Shown in pieces: positions 8,884 through 17,047 of a DNA stretch of 64,000 nucleotides. A program made the position numbers and the translations under genes. Source of the stretch: Proteiniphilum propionicum (GTDB taxonomy: Bacteria > Bacteroidota > Bacteroidia > Bacteroidales > Dysgonomonadaceae); assembly GCF_022267555.1 (NCBI RefSeq), contig NZ_CP073586.1, positions 2,956,501 to 3,020,500 on the forward strand. Reading direction: 5' to 3'. Every line of letters begins with the position of its first letter. Position 1 is the stretch's first letter. Below the pieces are notes generated by a model. That model made no database searches, was not told the origin of the DNA, and saw nothing but the letters and a program-made list of their open reading frames with translations.

Positions 8884-9928
8884 GACGACCGTAGCATTTG
8901 TATGCTTTATGTTACTATTCTCTTATTCATGCCAAAAGAGGCAACAAGAATCTTCTCTTATCTCTGGTTTTAATCGAAACGCAATAGAAGTGGAAAGCTT
9001 GGATGACTTGTTTGGGAAGAGAGGCAAACAAATCGCGTTAGAAACAACGGACGAGGCTCTTGTCGGTAAAGTGGGAAAAATTATTAAAAGAAAGGACTGC
9101 TATTTCATACTCTCCGGAGAAAACAAAATACTTCAGTTTGACAATAACGGACGATTTGTTTCAACCTTAAATAAATTGGGAGCAGGTCCTGACGAATATA
9201 CCATGATTACGGATTTTGCCTGCCTCATAAATGAAAATAATGAGATTGAGATATGGATTAGTGATTTTAAAAAAATAAGGAAATATCGTAAAGCTGTTGA
9301 TTCTTGGGAACAATTTGCTTCTATAGATTATCCTTACGTAATAAATAAAATTCATATAATCAATGATAGCCATATACTTCTTCTAACAGGACAGAATGAT
9401 AACTGTTTAACGATTTCAAATGGGAAAGGGGAAAAAATCTCTTCCTATTTGAAAAGTGAAATACCATTCATGGTATTTAAGCCCGTACAGTTTGTAGATT
9501 TTGGGCAAGAGATTATTTTTCAACAAGGTGTCTCTAACCAATGTGTAATATATTCTCCTTTTGATAATAGTTTCACCGAACGTAGAATAATTAATGAAAA
9601 AAGATTTTTATCATCAAAGATGTTACAAGATCTATTTTCTAAATATGAATATGACTATCTCAAGGAACTGCCCGGATATTCTTATATCCGAACCCTCCGG
9701 AAAGTGAAAGGACAAATACTGATTGATTTTTTTATGGATAAAAAAAGACACGTTTCTTTTCATGCGGACAATGTTTGGCGTACTTTTACTTATGATCCGA
9801 AAGATATAACCGAGAATGATGACTTGGAGTGCCTCTCAACGATTGGTGTGGGTGATGGATTGACCAGTTTCATTATGTTTAAAAACAATGAAAATGAAGA
9901 TGAAAATCCCATTGTGGTAGAGTATTAG
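8873..9928 (+). CDS. 6-bladed beta-propeller lipoprotein
   Basis: The 351-residue protein has a lipobox ending at Cys20 (FSYSC). The region QFDNNGRFVSTLNKLGAGPDEYTMITDF is the characteristic propeller segment with GxGPDEY. Its start lies inside the end of the preceding propeller gene (11-bp overlap). It is one of the few places where two propellers follow one peptide gene. The downstream region holds a decayed thioredoxin/DUF1573 gene. Confidence 0.77.
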   Translation: MKNKTTVAFVCFMLLFSYSCQKRQQESSLISGFNRNAIEVESLDDLFGKRGKQIALETTDEALVGKVGKIIKRKDCYFILSGENKILQFDNNGRFVSTLNKLGAGPDEYTMITDFACLINENNEIEIWISDFKKIRKYRKAVDSWEQFASIDYPYVINKIHIINDSHILLLTGQNDNCLTISNGKGEKISSYLKSEIPFMVFKPVQFVDFGQEIIFQQGVSNQCVIYSPFDNSFTERRIINEKRFLSSKMLQDLFSKYEYDYLKELPGYSYIRTLRKVKGQILIDFFMDKKRHVSFHADNVWRTFTYDPKDITENDDLECLSTIGVGDGLTSFIMFKNNENEDENPIVVEY

Positions 9929-10035
9929 TGGTATGGTATAATCAGTAACTTCGTTTGATGACACTTATCTGAAACCTTCAATAGTCTCAATATAAAAGGA
10001 ATGGTTTCATAGTATGGAACTAAATTCGCGCATGG

Positions 10036-10185
10036 ATAAGTTTGCAAGAAAAAATTGTCAAAACAGTCACCGAATTGCAAAACAAAGTGGTCGTCTTTCT
10101 CACAGACTTGGATTCCATGAATCATAGAAAGGATAAGGTGAATAATTCACCGTTGATTGTCAAGCTAAAAGGAAATATAGAATAA
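10036..10185 (+). pseudogene. Decayed thioredoxin/DUF1573 gene
   Basis: Pieces of the 6146-type gene survive in order. A stretch reading LQEKIVKTVTELQNK matches PQKEIAKVVTEWQNR near the N-terminus, then DSMNH matches DSMTH. The end NNSPLIVKLKGNIE matches the DUF1573 terminus DNSPLIIRLKGNIE. Large internal deletions have removed the CxxC and most of DUF1573. It leads directly into the stem-loop leader of the NVEALA gene at 10244. Confidence 0.7.
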
Positions 10186-10243
10186 AAACCCTCCGCAAAA
10201 GAGGCAGAAATCAATAGTTTTAAACAATTAAATTTTTAAAGGA

Positions 10244-10471
10244 ATGAAGAAGAAAATTCTTTCGGGCGTTTTCGCCCTCGCACTCCTGGCAACCGCAGGT
10301 TATGGAGTGAACAAAAGTATGAACGGTAATGCCAATTTGAATGATTTGGCGTTGGCAAATGTGGAGGCATTGGCGCAAAGTGAGTCTTCAGACTGTCCTA
10401 ATGGATGTTTAGATGCTCCAGGATTATGTTATTGCAAGCATTGGTTACCTTTTGAAGAAAAAGTTTGGTAA
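10244..10471 (+). CDS. NVEALA-family peptide precursor, four-cysteine core
   Basis: The 75-residue precursor has the standard leader and NVEALA at residues 39-44. The core begins QSESSD and contains CPNGCLDAPGLCYCKHW. This core closely resembles that of the gene at 24119 (CPNGCWDNGNGCYCYGW), and the propellers that follow the two genes are also each other's closest relatives here. A stem-loop separates it from its propeller. Confidence 0.85.
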   Translation: MKKKILSGVFALALLATAGYGVNKSMNGNANLNDLALANVEALAQSESSDCPNGCLDAPGLCYCKHWLPFEEKVW

Positions 10472-10490
10472 CATTTAAAACTAGCTAAAA

Positions 10491-10533
10491 AAATAATTCA
10501 TAGAAGGAGATTATTTCCTTTTATGAATTATTT
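10491..10533 (+). terminator. Long stem-loop between NVEALA gene and propeller
   Basis: AAATAATTCATAGAAGGA pairs with the downstream TTTCCTTTTATGAATTATTT, giving a long AT-rich hairpin followed by CTTTAG. It lies 20 bp after the peptide stop. It could end most transcripts and let a fraction read through into the propeller. Confidence 0.65.
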
Positions 10534-10626
10534 CTTTAGAACAACAAAATATTGCGCTATAACTATTTTTCTATATTGGAAATATAAAGACTAAATCATA
10601 TGGGAAATAAAACATTTGATAATTAC

Positions 10627-11637
10627 ATGAAGACAAAATATTGTATATTTCTATTAATATTTTTTTTGACATTACCTAACTGTAAGCAGTATTCTGAAAA
10701 AGAGAAACACTATAAAAGTCGAGATAATATCATTAATATACAGAACTTATTGAGAGAGATTAGATTTGATTCTGTATATTTCAGTAATTTTGCTAAAATA
10801 TACCCGATGCGGAAATACCTAATTGTCAGTGATTATAAATCATTAACAAACCATATTTACTTGTTCGATAAAACCAATTTTAAATTGTTAGCGGAAACGG
10901 CTCCTCATGGACAAGGGCCAAATGAAATTACCAATTTAGGGCATATCGCTGTCAATGAACAGGAAAACGCCTTTTATGTTACGGATCATGGAAAGCAAAA
11001 GATATTCGCATATCATTCAGATAGTGTTATTATGAATTCATCTTACAAGCCAGCCGTAAAACTAAATATTAAAGAGCAACAATTTCCTAATGAATATATC
11101 TTTGTAAATGACTCTATTTGTTTCGGGACAATAATGGGACCCACAAACTCCGGGTTTGATATAATAACAGCTAAATGGAATATCAATTCCGGTGAAATTT
11201 CCCCGATGAAATATAAGCATCCTGAAATAAAAAGGAAACGCATTTCGTTTGCTTTTTCGAAAGAGCAAGAGATATATGTTGAATGTTACAATCATCATGA
11301 TCTTTTCACGATATGTGATTTAGAGGGCAATTTAAAATATAATATCTATGGGAAAAAATGGGATAATAGAATGTCGAATGAAACACGGTATTTCGGAAAT
11401 GTAGCTATTTGTAATGATATGATAATCGCATCATATTCCGGAAAAAGTAGGTTGTCCGGTAATTCGCTTCCCAGTGAGATTTTAGTATTTGAAGTAGATG
11501 GTGATTATATCAAGACACTGCAGGTGGGATACAATATAGTGGGACTTTATCATGATAGGTACTTAAACAGGATTATCTTTCACCTGGATGATGCAATGCA
11601 ATTTGCATATATAGATTTAGATGAAATTGTAAAATAA
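10627..11637 (+). CDS. Beta-propeller lipoprotein (TolB/BF3164-like)
   Basis: The 336-residue protein has a lipobox ending at Cys19 (TLPNC) when started at ATG 10627. A longer frame from 10600 would add residues before the charged start of the signal peptide. GQGPNEI near residue 90 and IIASYSGKSRL near the end are shared propeller landmarks. The sequence is clearly similar along its length to 24414-25436, and the peptides before the two genes are also similar. It probably acts on or with the peptide of 10244. Confidence 0.78.
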   Translation: MKTKYCIFLLIFFLTLPNCKQYSEKEKHYKSRDNIINIQNLLREIRFDSVYFSNFAKIYPMRKYLIVSDYKSLTNHIYLFDKTNFKLLAETAPHGQGPNEITNLGHIAVNEQENAFYVTDHGKQKIFAYHSDSVIMNSSYKPAVKLNIKEQQFPNEYIFVNDSICFGTIMGPTNSGFDIITAKWNINSGEISPMKYKHPEIKRKRISFAFSKEQEIYVECYNHHDLFTICDLEGNLKYNIYGKKWDNRMSNETRYFGNVAICNDMIIASYSGKSRLSGNSLPSEILVFEVDGDYIKTLQVGYNIVGLYHDRYLNRIIFHLDDAMQFAYIDLDEIVK

Positions 11638-11882
11638 TTATCCGTATGTTCAAACATACATTAGAAATCTTCATGTAAAAAATTCAGTTGATTCAAACAG
11701 AATTTTAATTCTTTTTTTTTAGAATATATTGTTTGAAAACTTTGGGCCCTTTATTTTATATAATCCAGATAAGGCTATTGGTGACTGGGAGTATGTATGT
11801 TAATTGTTTGAGTTGTTATAAAAAAGAGAACGAAACCTTTATCTTAGTATGGAAAATAGAGAAAAATATAAATACATTGAAA

Positions 11883-12095
11883 ATGATAATTATTGCAACC
11901 GCAGGTTTGGGAGTGCACAAAAGTATGAAAAGTAACGCTAATCTGAATGATTTGGCGTTGGCGAATGTGGAGGCATTGGCAAATGGAGAAGGGAGTCCTA
12001 ATCTTGAATGTTCTACACTTTGTCCCGATGAATGGTGTGGAACTGTGGTTATAGATGGACACTATTTTTACCTGCAACACTGTGTATTCGTATAA
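11883..12095 (+). CDS. NVEALA-type peptide gene with a damaged leader
   Basis: From TAGLGVHKSM onward this follows the NVEALA leader exactly, with ANVEALANGE and a core with four cysteines. The first 15 or so leader residues, including most of the hydrophobic segment, have been replaced by MIIIA. An in-frame ATG at 11733 would give a longer product with unrelated hydrophobic residues. Secretion is doubtful unless the longer start is used. The core is intact and a perfect terminator follows. Confidence 0.6.
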   Translation: MIIIATAGLGVHKSMKSNANLNDLALANVEALANGEGSPNLECSTLCPDEWCGTVVIDGHYFYLQHCVFV

Positions 12096-12100
12096 TTATC

Positions 12101-12132
12101 AGCATTGTCACTCTCTGAGTGACAATGCTTTT
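12101..12132 (+). terminator. Rho-independent terminator after the peptide gene
   Basis: AGCATTGTCACTC and GAGTGACAATGCT form a perfect 13-bp stem with a 3-base loop, followed by TTTT. It lies between the NVEALA-type gene and the next propeller. Confidence 0.85.
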
Positions 12133-12151
12133 ACTCAAAAGCAGAAAATGT

Positions 12152-13159
12152 ATGAAGACAGGACTACTTATAATGATCATACTTGTTATTTTACAGATAA
12201 GCTGTAACAGGCAGAGTAAGGATCTATTTTTATCTGATATTAAATCTGTTTCGGGAGAACTTATAGATGTTGATTGTCTGATTGGTAAACCCTATAGGTT
12301 AATTTCATATGACACTTTGCTATTTATTTGTGACCCATATGATTCGAAGACAATGACCGTCCTGGATGTGAGAAGCAATCGATGCATCGATAGGATATTA
12401 CAGACAGGAAGTGGTCCCGGTGAAGTTTCGGGATCGCTAAGATTTTCCTTATCTTCTATTCATAACAAATTATATGTATTCCAGATACAATCCGGTATCT
12501 TTAACACTTATGATATTTTGGGTAAATCATTAACATTAGCAGAGTCTGTGCATATCAAAGAACGTCCGGCTAATGTTGTTGCAACAGAAAGAGCGTTGGT
12601 GGGTATCGGACCCTTTGAAGAAGGACGATATCACATTTATGATAGAGAGGGTAATTTAATGAACCATGCAGGCATGTATCCTTCAGAAGAAAAGGCTCAG
12701 AATGCTCATGCCCGCTTCTTTTTGCATCAGGGGAATCTGTGTTCACAGCCTGGGGGAATGTATTTTGCTCTGGGAAGTAGCTATTCCGATAACTTGGAAT
12801 TTTATAAAATCAAGGACGGACAAACAGAGCTATTGAAAAAATACGGAACAGGAAATAAAGTCCAAGCACGATTCGATAATACGCTTCAACTTGATGATAA
12901 TTGTTTATTGGGCTATAAAAGCTCTTACGCCACCGATCAGTATTGCTATATGCTCTATTCCGGAAAAACCTTTGTGGAAAATAATCGCAGAGTATCATGG
13001 GGAAAAAATATTTTCGTATTCGAATGGAATGGTAACTTCGTAAAATCTTTTCGTTTGAGCCATGAAATACTTGCTTTTGCCATTGATGAATTCAACGGGA
13101 TAATCTACGGCATTGTTTTACACGAAGGCGAAGCTGCCATTATGAAATTTAAAACTTAA
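12152..13159 (+). CDS. Beta-propeller lipoprotein (TolB/BF3164-like)
   Basis: The 335-residue protein has a lipobox ending at Cys18 (LQISC) when started at ATG 12152. The ATG at 12119 lies inside the terminator hairpin and is less likely. Landmarks are GSGPGEVSGS near residue 90 and the late YCYMLYSGKTFVENN followed by NIFVFEWNGNFVKSF. It pairs with the damaged-leader peptide gene upstream. A small secreted protein gene follows 12 bp later, probably in the same operon. Confidence 0.77.
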   Translation: MKTGLLIMIILVILQISCNRQSKDLFLSDIKSVSGELIDVDCLIGKPYRLISYDTLLFICDPYDSKTMTVLDVRSNRCIDRILQTGSGPGEVSGSLRFSLSSIHNKLYVFQIQSGIFNTYDILGKSLTLAESVHIKERPANVVATERALVGIGPFEEGRYHIYDREGNLMNHAGMYPSEEKAQNAHARFFLHQGNLCSQPGGMYFALGSSYSDNLEFYKIKDGQTELLKKYGTGNKVQARFDNTLQLDDNCLLGYKSSYATDQYCYMLYSGKTFVENNRRVSWGKNIFVFEWNGNFVKSFRLSHEILAFAIDEFNGIIYGIVLHEGEAAIMKFKT

Positions 13160-13171
13160 AAAGACATAAAG

Positions 13172-13573
13172 ATGAAACGATTTGTATTAATTTTCACTTT
13201 GATGTTAGCATGCTGCATTCCTGTGAAACTATATGCTTTCAAACATGACCAAGATTCGACCGTTATTTCCGTTAAAAAGAATTTCGACAAGAAAATTCCT
13301 AAATCCACGAAAAAAACAAAGACAACTCTATCGGATGCATCGGGTAATGATTTGACGCACAATATTAAAAAAGTTTTTCTTAACGGTAAGATAATACAAA
13401 TTCATAATACTGACTCAATAAAGGCGAAAGACATTAAAAGTATTACAACAAAGCAAGTTGAAAACGGAGATATTTGGTTGTACATTGAAACGAATGAAGC
13501 TAAGCTTAATAGCGCTAACAGTAAGACGGATACCACCCTATTAAGAACAAAACAGAAAGAAAATATGGAATAA
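13172..13573 (+). CDS. Small secreted protein of unknown function
   Basis: The 133-residue product has an N-terminal signal peptide (about residues 1-22, ending LYA) with no clear lipobox. A lysine/threonine-rich mature part contains IKKVFLNGKIIQIHN and WLYIETNEAK. I do not recognise a family. It follows a propeller gene by 12 bp, so it is probably cotranscribed. No cysteine remains in the predicted mature part, which sets it apart from the NVEALA peptides. Confidence 0.6.
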   Translation: MKRFVLIFTLMLACCIPVKLYAFKHDQDSTVISVKKNFDKKIPKSTKKTKTTLSDASGNDLTHNIKKVFLNGKIIQIHNTDSIKAKDIKSITTKQVENGDIWLYIETNEAKLNSANSKTDTTLLRTKQKENME

Positions 13574-13610
13574 AGTTTTATTTATAGGGAATGCACTAGC
13601 CTTGTAAAAA

Positions 13611-13650
13611 ACAGAATTGAAACAGAATCTTAACAATTTATTCTTAGCTG
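13611..13650 (+). repeat. Conserved intergenic motif, copy 1
   Basis: A block beginning CAGAATTGAAACAGAATCTT and continuing into an AT-rich run recurs at 45288 and 54941, each time upstream of NVEALA genes. It may be a distal regulatory site or the remains of an upstream gene. Bases 13651-13776 show nothing else I can identify. Confidence 0.4.
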
Positions 13651-13776
13651 AGCAACTATTTCTGTTTACTTGCTGGTTAAATTTCTGAGTGAAGTGTATT
13701 CAATTGAAACAATTTTTTGTAAAATTGATCAACAATGGACTTAGGTAATATATTGCATTCCAGTAAATTATAAAAA

Positions 13777-13832
13777 ATGAGTTATAAATGAGCCAAAAAG
13801 AATGTTTATAACAAGGTGTTGAGATAGATTTG
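13777..13832 (+). promoter_or_regulatory. Direct-repeat operator and promoter before a deleted NVEALA gene
   Basis: ATGAGTTATAAATGAGCCA (13777-13795) is followed exactly 48 bp after its start by TAGATTTG (13825-13832), a perfect match to the Bacteroidota -7 consensus TAnnTTTG. Between repeat and -7 box the sequence differs from the other copies, so the conserved spacing suggests selection. Confidence 0.7.
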
Positions 13833-13863
13833 TTATTGCATTAAGTCTATTAAATTCGTTAGT

Positions 13864-13992
13864 ATGAAGAAGAAAATTCTTTCGGGCCTTTTCGCTCTTG
13901 CATGGTATCCGGCTCAATATTGTCACTACTATGTAACATATCCAGATGGTAGTGGCACAGGATGGTCTCATTGGAACATGAAAAATAGATAA
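13864..13992 (+). pseudogene. NVEALA gene with internal deletion joining leader to core
   Basis: The first 13 codons encode the standard leader start MKKKILSGLFALA. They are then fused in frame to WYPAQYCHYYVTYPDG and the rest of the core of the gene at 33981. The middle, including NVEALA, is missing. The break lies at a short GCA shared by both parts. The frame is still open (42 residues), but the product lacks the normal processing region. Confidence 0.75.
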
Positions 13993-14042
13993 AAGGAGGT
14001 AAGCATTGTGACCTATAGAACAAACAGCGACAATATATATTG

Positions 14043-14122
14043 CTCATTATCTGTCAATTTAATGAAATGAGTTATAAATGAGTTATAATTTATTGCTAAT
14101 TCTTTATGAATTTCTATTTTTG
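14043..14122 (+). promoter_or_regulatory. Direct-repeat operator and promoter of an interrupted NVEALA gene
   Basis: CTCAT (14043) lies 24 bp before ATGAGTTATAAATGAGTTAT (14067), and TATTTTTG (14115-14122), a consensus -7 box, begins 48 bp after the repeat start. The same layout is seen at 4761, 20119, 31656 and 45399. The gene it drives is cut at 14341 by an IS. Confidence 0.7.
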
Positions 14123-14149
14123 GTGAATGTGTCCCATATGAATGATTTT

Positions 14150-14245
14150 ATAAACACATAAAAAGGAGGTGACAGGCAAAGATAAAAACAGATAAGTATC
14201 ACAAGCTACAGGCTTGAGCTATTGAAAGGATATACATAGCAACGA
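14150..14245 (+). ncRNA. Conserved 5' leader element of type-2 NVEALA genes, copy 1
   Basis: The segment contains ACACATAAAAAGGAGGTGAC and, further on, GGCTTGAGCTATTGAAAGGA, both conserved at 45484-45580 and 55014-55127 and in part at 50241-50297. It lies between promoter and start codon, so it is transcribed. Possible reading frames in it are not conserved between copies, which argues for a structured RNA or protein-binding leader rather than a small gene. Confidence 0.5.
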
Positions 14246-14278
14246 AAAATTCTTATATCAACTAAAAATTAAATTTCT

Positions 14279-14340
14279 ATGAACAAAAAAAACATTTTAA
14301 GCGGTTTTTTTGCAATTGTGTTTGTGGTAATTGCAGGATT
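14279..14340 (+). pseudogene. NVEALA-type leader interrupted by IS1182-like element
   Basis: The start MNKKNILSGFFAIVFVVIAG matches the leader of the 45618-type peptides and stops at base 14340, where the IS terminal repeat begins. The frame then reads 12 foreign residues to TGA at 14375-14377. No remaining half of the peptide is found beyond 15659. Confidence 0.75.
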
Positions 14341-14435
14341 GAGTCCCCTCCTAAAACCTCATTTTTCAAAAACATGAAAAATCGAGATATTTCGGACGGG
14401 GATCGTTTAGAAAAATTCTTATTGCTAAATTTACA

Positions 14436-14819
14436 TTATTTCACTACTGTCCCGTTAAGATTTGAGGTCTCGAAATAGTTCGAGTTGACCGTCGTCAGAC
14501 GGATTATCCGGTCACTGATTACACCTGTCTGCGAGTCAACCGCCCTGGAAGAAACAACCTCGTACTGCATGTTGTCTTTAGCCATTGTTACAAAGAAAGC
14601 GCCATTCTTATGGATGTTGTTGAAGAGCCTGAAGAAGTCAACGTATCCCCTATCCATCAAATAGATGGCACCAATCTCGATGCACATTACAAGAAACTGA
14701 TCGTGGCAGGAAAGATTCCTGACTCGATAATCACCGTTGTAACTGGTGACAATTTCATTGAATTCTCTACGGGGTATGAGCTGCATGATTTGAGAGAAAA
14801 CTGTTTTGCCGGAATTCAT
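14436..14819 (-). pseudogene. IS4-type transposase, internally deleted
   Basis: The first 40 or so residues (MNSGKTVFSQIMQLIPRREF and on) are the DUF4372 N-terminus of Bacteroidota IS4 transposases. The frame then jumps to GAIYLMDRGYVDFFRLFNNI from the catalytic core and ends early. About two thirds of the normal protein is missing, so it cannot be active. Confidence 0.8.
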
Positions 14820-14947
14820 GTCGTACGCTATTTGAAGGGAAACGAAAAAGTAACCAATTCAAATCGTGTATAAGAAATTCAGAGTATATATTGCTAAATG
14901 TAAAAGATTTACAAACAACAAACATTATTTTAACGGGACAACAGTGA
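14441..14947 (-). mobile_element. Internally deleted IS4-like element nested in the IS1182-like element
   Basis: Inverted ends TCACTACTGTCCCGTTAA and TCACTGTTGTCCCGTTAA match at 16 of 18 bases. A 7-bp target copy CATTATT lies on both sides (14434-14440 and 14948-14954). The 507-bp length shows a large internal deletion. Confidence 0.82.
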
Positions 14948-15055
14948 CATTATTTTTAAAATATATCCATTTATTAATGGAAGAAACGAGTCCCTTTTGA
15001 CTCGAAAGCGATCTTTTACTTGTTTGCATCACGTGTTTCAGTATTCTCCTGAAGT

Positions 15056-15507
15056 TTATCCACGTCGCCCGGGAGTGCCCCATAGCCTGTTGGCGGCAAT
15101 CTCGCGGTAGCGTGTCTTGCCGTTATTACAGTTGAAACCGAGCTGGAAGATGGAAGCCTCAACATTGTTTCGCTTCCATTTCTCCTTGATGGGAACGTCC
15201 CCCAGCTTTTTCCTGAGCATGGACGTGCGGACGTTTTCAGGCGTGAAGTAATAATATTTCCCGTCTCCCGTCTTAATACGCCACTTTTTCAATGGCTCAC
15301 CGGGGCGTTGGGAGTGCCGTTATCGGATGAATAAAGGACCTTGAAAATATCCTCGTTTACACGCGCCACGACGTGCTCGAGGAAGATATTATGCCAGGAG
15401 TCATTTTTCAAGTAATCTTTCAACGAGGAGCCTCGTAACATTCCGGAAGGGGATGAAAACATGTCTAGTTGTGGGTTCTTTCCGGACTCTTTAAACATTA
15501 TTTGCAA
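15056..15507 (-). pseudogene. IS1182-type transposase fragments
   Basis: The segment 15289-15507 encodes an N-terminal piece (GMLRGSSLKDYLKNDSWHNI, then VLYSSDNGTPNAP). The segment 15056-15292 encodes a C-terminal piece (NNVEASIFQLGFNCNNGKTR). The central catalytic part is absent and the two pieces are in different frames. Confidence 0.75.
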
Positions 15508-15723
15508 GCTTTAAGTTTTGCTCCAAGTTGCTGAAATATATACTGATATGCAAACAATTAAGGTGCTGTTTTTCAGCGCCGTTTTGAAATATTAATCATC
15601 ACTTCCGAATGGTCAGGAATTTTCATGAAAAAATGCCAGGGACTTTTCGGAGTGGACTCATTTCTTGAAAAAACAATTTACATAACGTTCTTTTGAAACA
15701 AAGGACAAAACAATTATTTATTT

Positions 15724-16962
15724 ATGACAAAAAAATATTTATTTATTTTTATGATTTCACCTCTCGCAATAATTTCTTGTCAGAATGATGAGGTTATAGG
15801 TGAAATTGAAGATGCTAAAGAGGTAATCCAAACTCGTAGCTTATCAGTAAACGATAGTACTATTTTAGAGCTAAATCCAACTGATTTTCCTAAAATTGAG
15901 AAAAAAGAAGGAAGAGGAGGCGATTATTTATGGGACGAGCTGTATCAATTAAATGGTATAGAGTTTTTTATTCAATCGAAAGATTCCTATTTTGGAAATA
16001 ATACCTTGGAAACTCAGGGTGCAGGAAAAGAATTGAAACTATCTCCATTTTCAATAACAAATACTGCCCAAATGTTCTATTTAAGATTTCTTCCTGCTTC
16101 GACTGGAATTCCATATCTCATATACTCCTTTAAAGAAAAAACGCCTATTGGAGTTGGCTCGTATTCGAGTGCTCCGGATAAATATGTTTTATATGCCAAA
16201 AGTTCGGACTCTGGAAGTCTATTTGGATTTTCATGGGATTTTTATAAAGGAGATAAAAGCTATATAATAGAAAATCAAGATTTAATAGGTGGAGGAAGCA
16301 ATTATTGGGATATATACTATTATTCAATAACTGCTAATAACGGAAATATAGATCTGCTCAAAACGACAAAAGGGCCAAATCAACAGTTTACTATTGTTCC
16401 TAATGATGAATTTACAATAGAATCTCTTGATTTTGATTTAACTACCGCAAGAATAACAAGTAGTACTCCTGTTAGTATCAAATCATTTGAAATTGAAACG
16501 GCTTCTAATCCGATAACAAAGGAATTAACTGTTGATGAATCAAAAACAGAAGAAACGTCTTTTCAAGAGTCAAGCTCAACAACTATAAAGCATAGTGGTG
16601 GTGGAAATGTTGGCATTTCTATAGCAATAGTAAAAATTGGAGGTAGTTATTCTTTTGAAAAATCAAATACCCAGGAAGTGGCTTATGGTTCAAAGTCAAC
16701 GATAACAAGGAAAATTACAGATAAGACTACTGTAACAATACCTCCTTATACGCTCGGTAAAATCGATTATCAATCAATCAAACATACCTTAGATGTAAAT
16801 TATGTGTTAAAGGTTAAAGGAGTTAAGACCAATAAGATAATAGAAATGAAAGGAACTTGGTTTGGTGTTGATTATACAACAGATCGTTTTGTTATTAAAG
16901 AATATGATTTAAGAACGAAAGCATTATCTAGAATGCGGGAGATTGTAACTAATAAAGAGTAA
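15724..16962 (+). CDS. Putative aerolysin/ETX-MTX2-like pore-forming lipoprotein
   Basis: The 412-residue protein has a lipobox ending at Cys19 (AIISC). The N-terminal half (about 75-240) is beta-rich with FFIQSKDSYFGNN-like strands and no family I recognise. Residues about 265-340 have the alternating Ser/Thr pattern of the aerolysin-type pre-stem: ETSFQESSSTTIKHSGGG, a glycine-bearing hydrophobic strand GGSYSFEKSNTQEVAYGSKS, then TVTIPPYTLGK. After this come strands DVNYVLKVKG. Proteins of this fold form beta-barrel pores. A lipid anchor is unusual for secreted toxins. It could act on competing bacteria or be a surface protein with only the fold. Confidence 0.55.
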   Translation: MTKKYLFIFMISPLAIISCQNDEVIGEIEDAKEVIQTRSLSVNDSTILELNPTDFPKIEKKEGRGGDYLWDELYQLNGIEFFIQSKDSYFGNNTLETQGAGKELKLSPFSITNTAQMFYLRFLPASTGIPYLIYSFKEKTPIGVGSYSSAPDKYVLYAKSSDSGSLFGFSWDFYKGDKSYIIENQDLIGGGSNYWDIYYYSITANNGNIDLLKTTKGPNQQFTIVPNDEFTIESLDFDLTTARITSSTPVSIKSFEIETASNPITKELTVDESKTEETSFQESSSTTIKHSGGGNVGISIAIVKIGGSYSFEKSNTQEVAYGSKSTITRKITDKTTVTIPPYTLGKIDYQSIKHTLDVNYVLKVKGVKTNKIIEMKGTWFGVDYTTDRFVIKEYDLRTKALSRMREIVTNKE

Positions 16963-16978
16963 TACTAATTTTTTAATT

Positions 16979-17012
16979 CATGGTAAAATAGTCTATTGGC
17001 TATTTTACCATG
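16979..17012 (+). terminator. Perfect stem-loop downstream of the aerolysin-like gene
   Basis: CATGGTAAAATAG pairs with CTATTTTACCATG over 13 bp around an 8-base loop. No strong U run follows. It lies between the two genes, so it may terminate in part or protect the upstream mRNA. Confidence 0.65.
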
Positions 17013-17047
17013 AATGCTTGTTTTGTCAATTTTTAAAATGCAGTCAA

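Larger units (their letters stand above)
14341..15659 (-). mobile_element. Degenerate IS1182-like element
   Basis: Its ends are inverted repeats GAGTCCCCTCC (14341) and, on the other strand, GAGTCCACTCCG (15659). The bases just outside read ATT on both sides, a possible 3-bp target copy. Inside are pieces of an IS1182-type transposase and a nested IS4-like mini-element. The same kind of end occurs on the 108-bp element at 25927 and the fragment at 3415. Confidence 0.7.
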
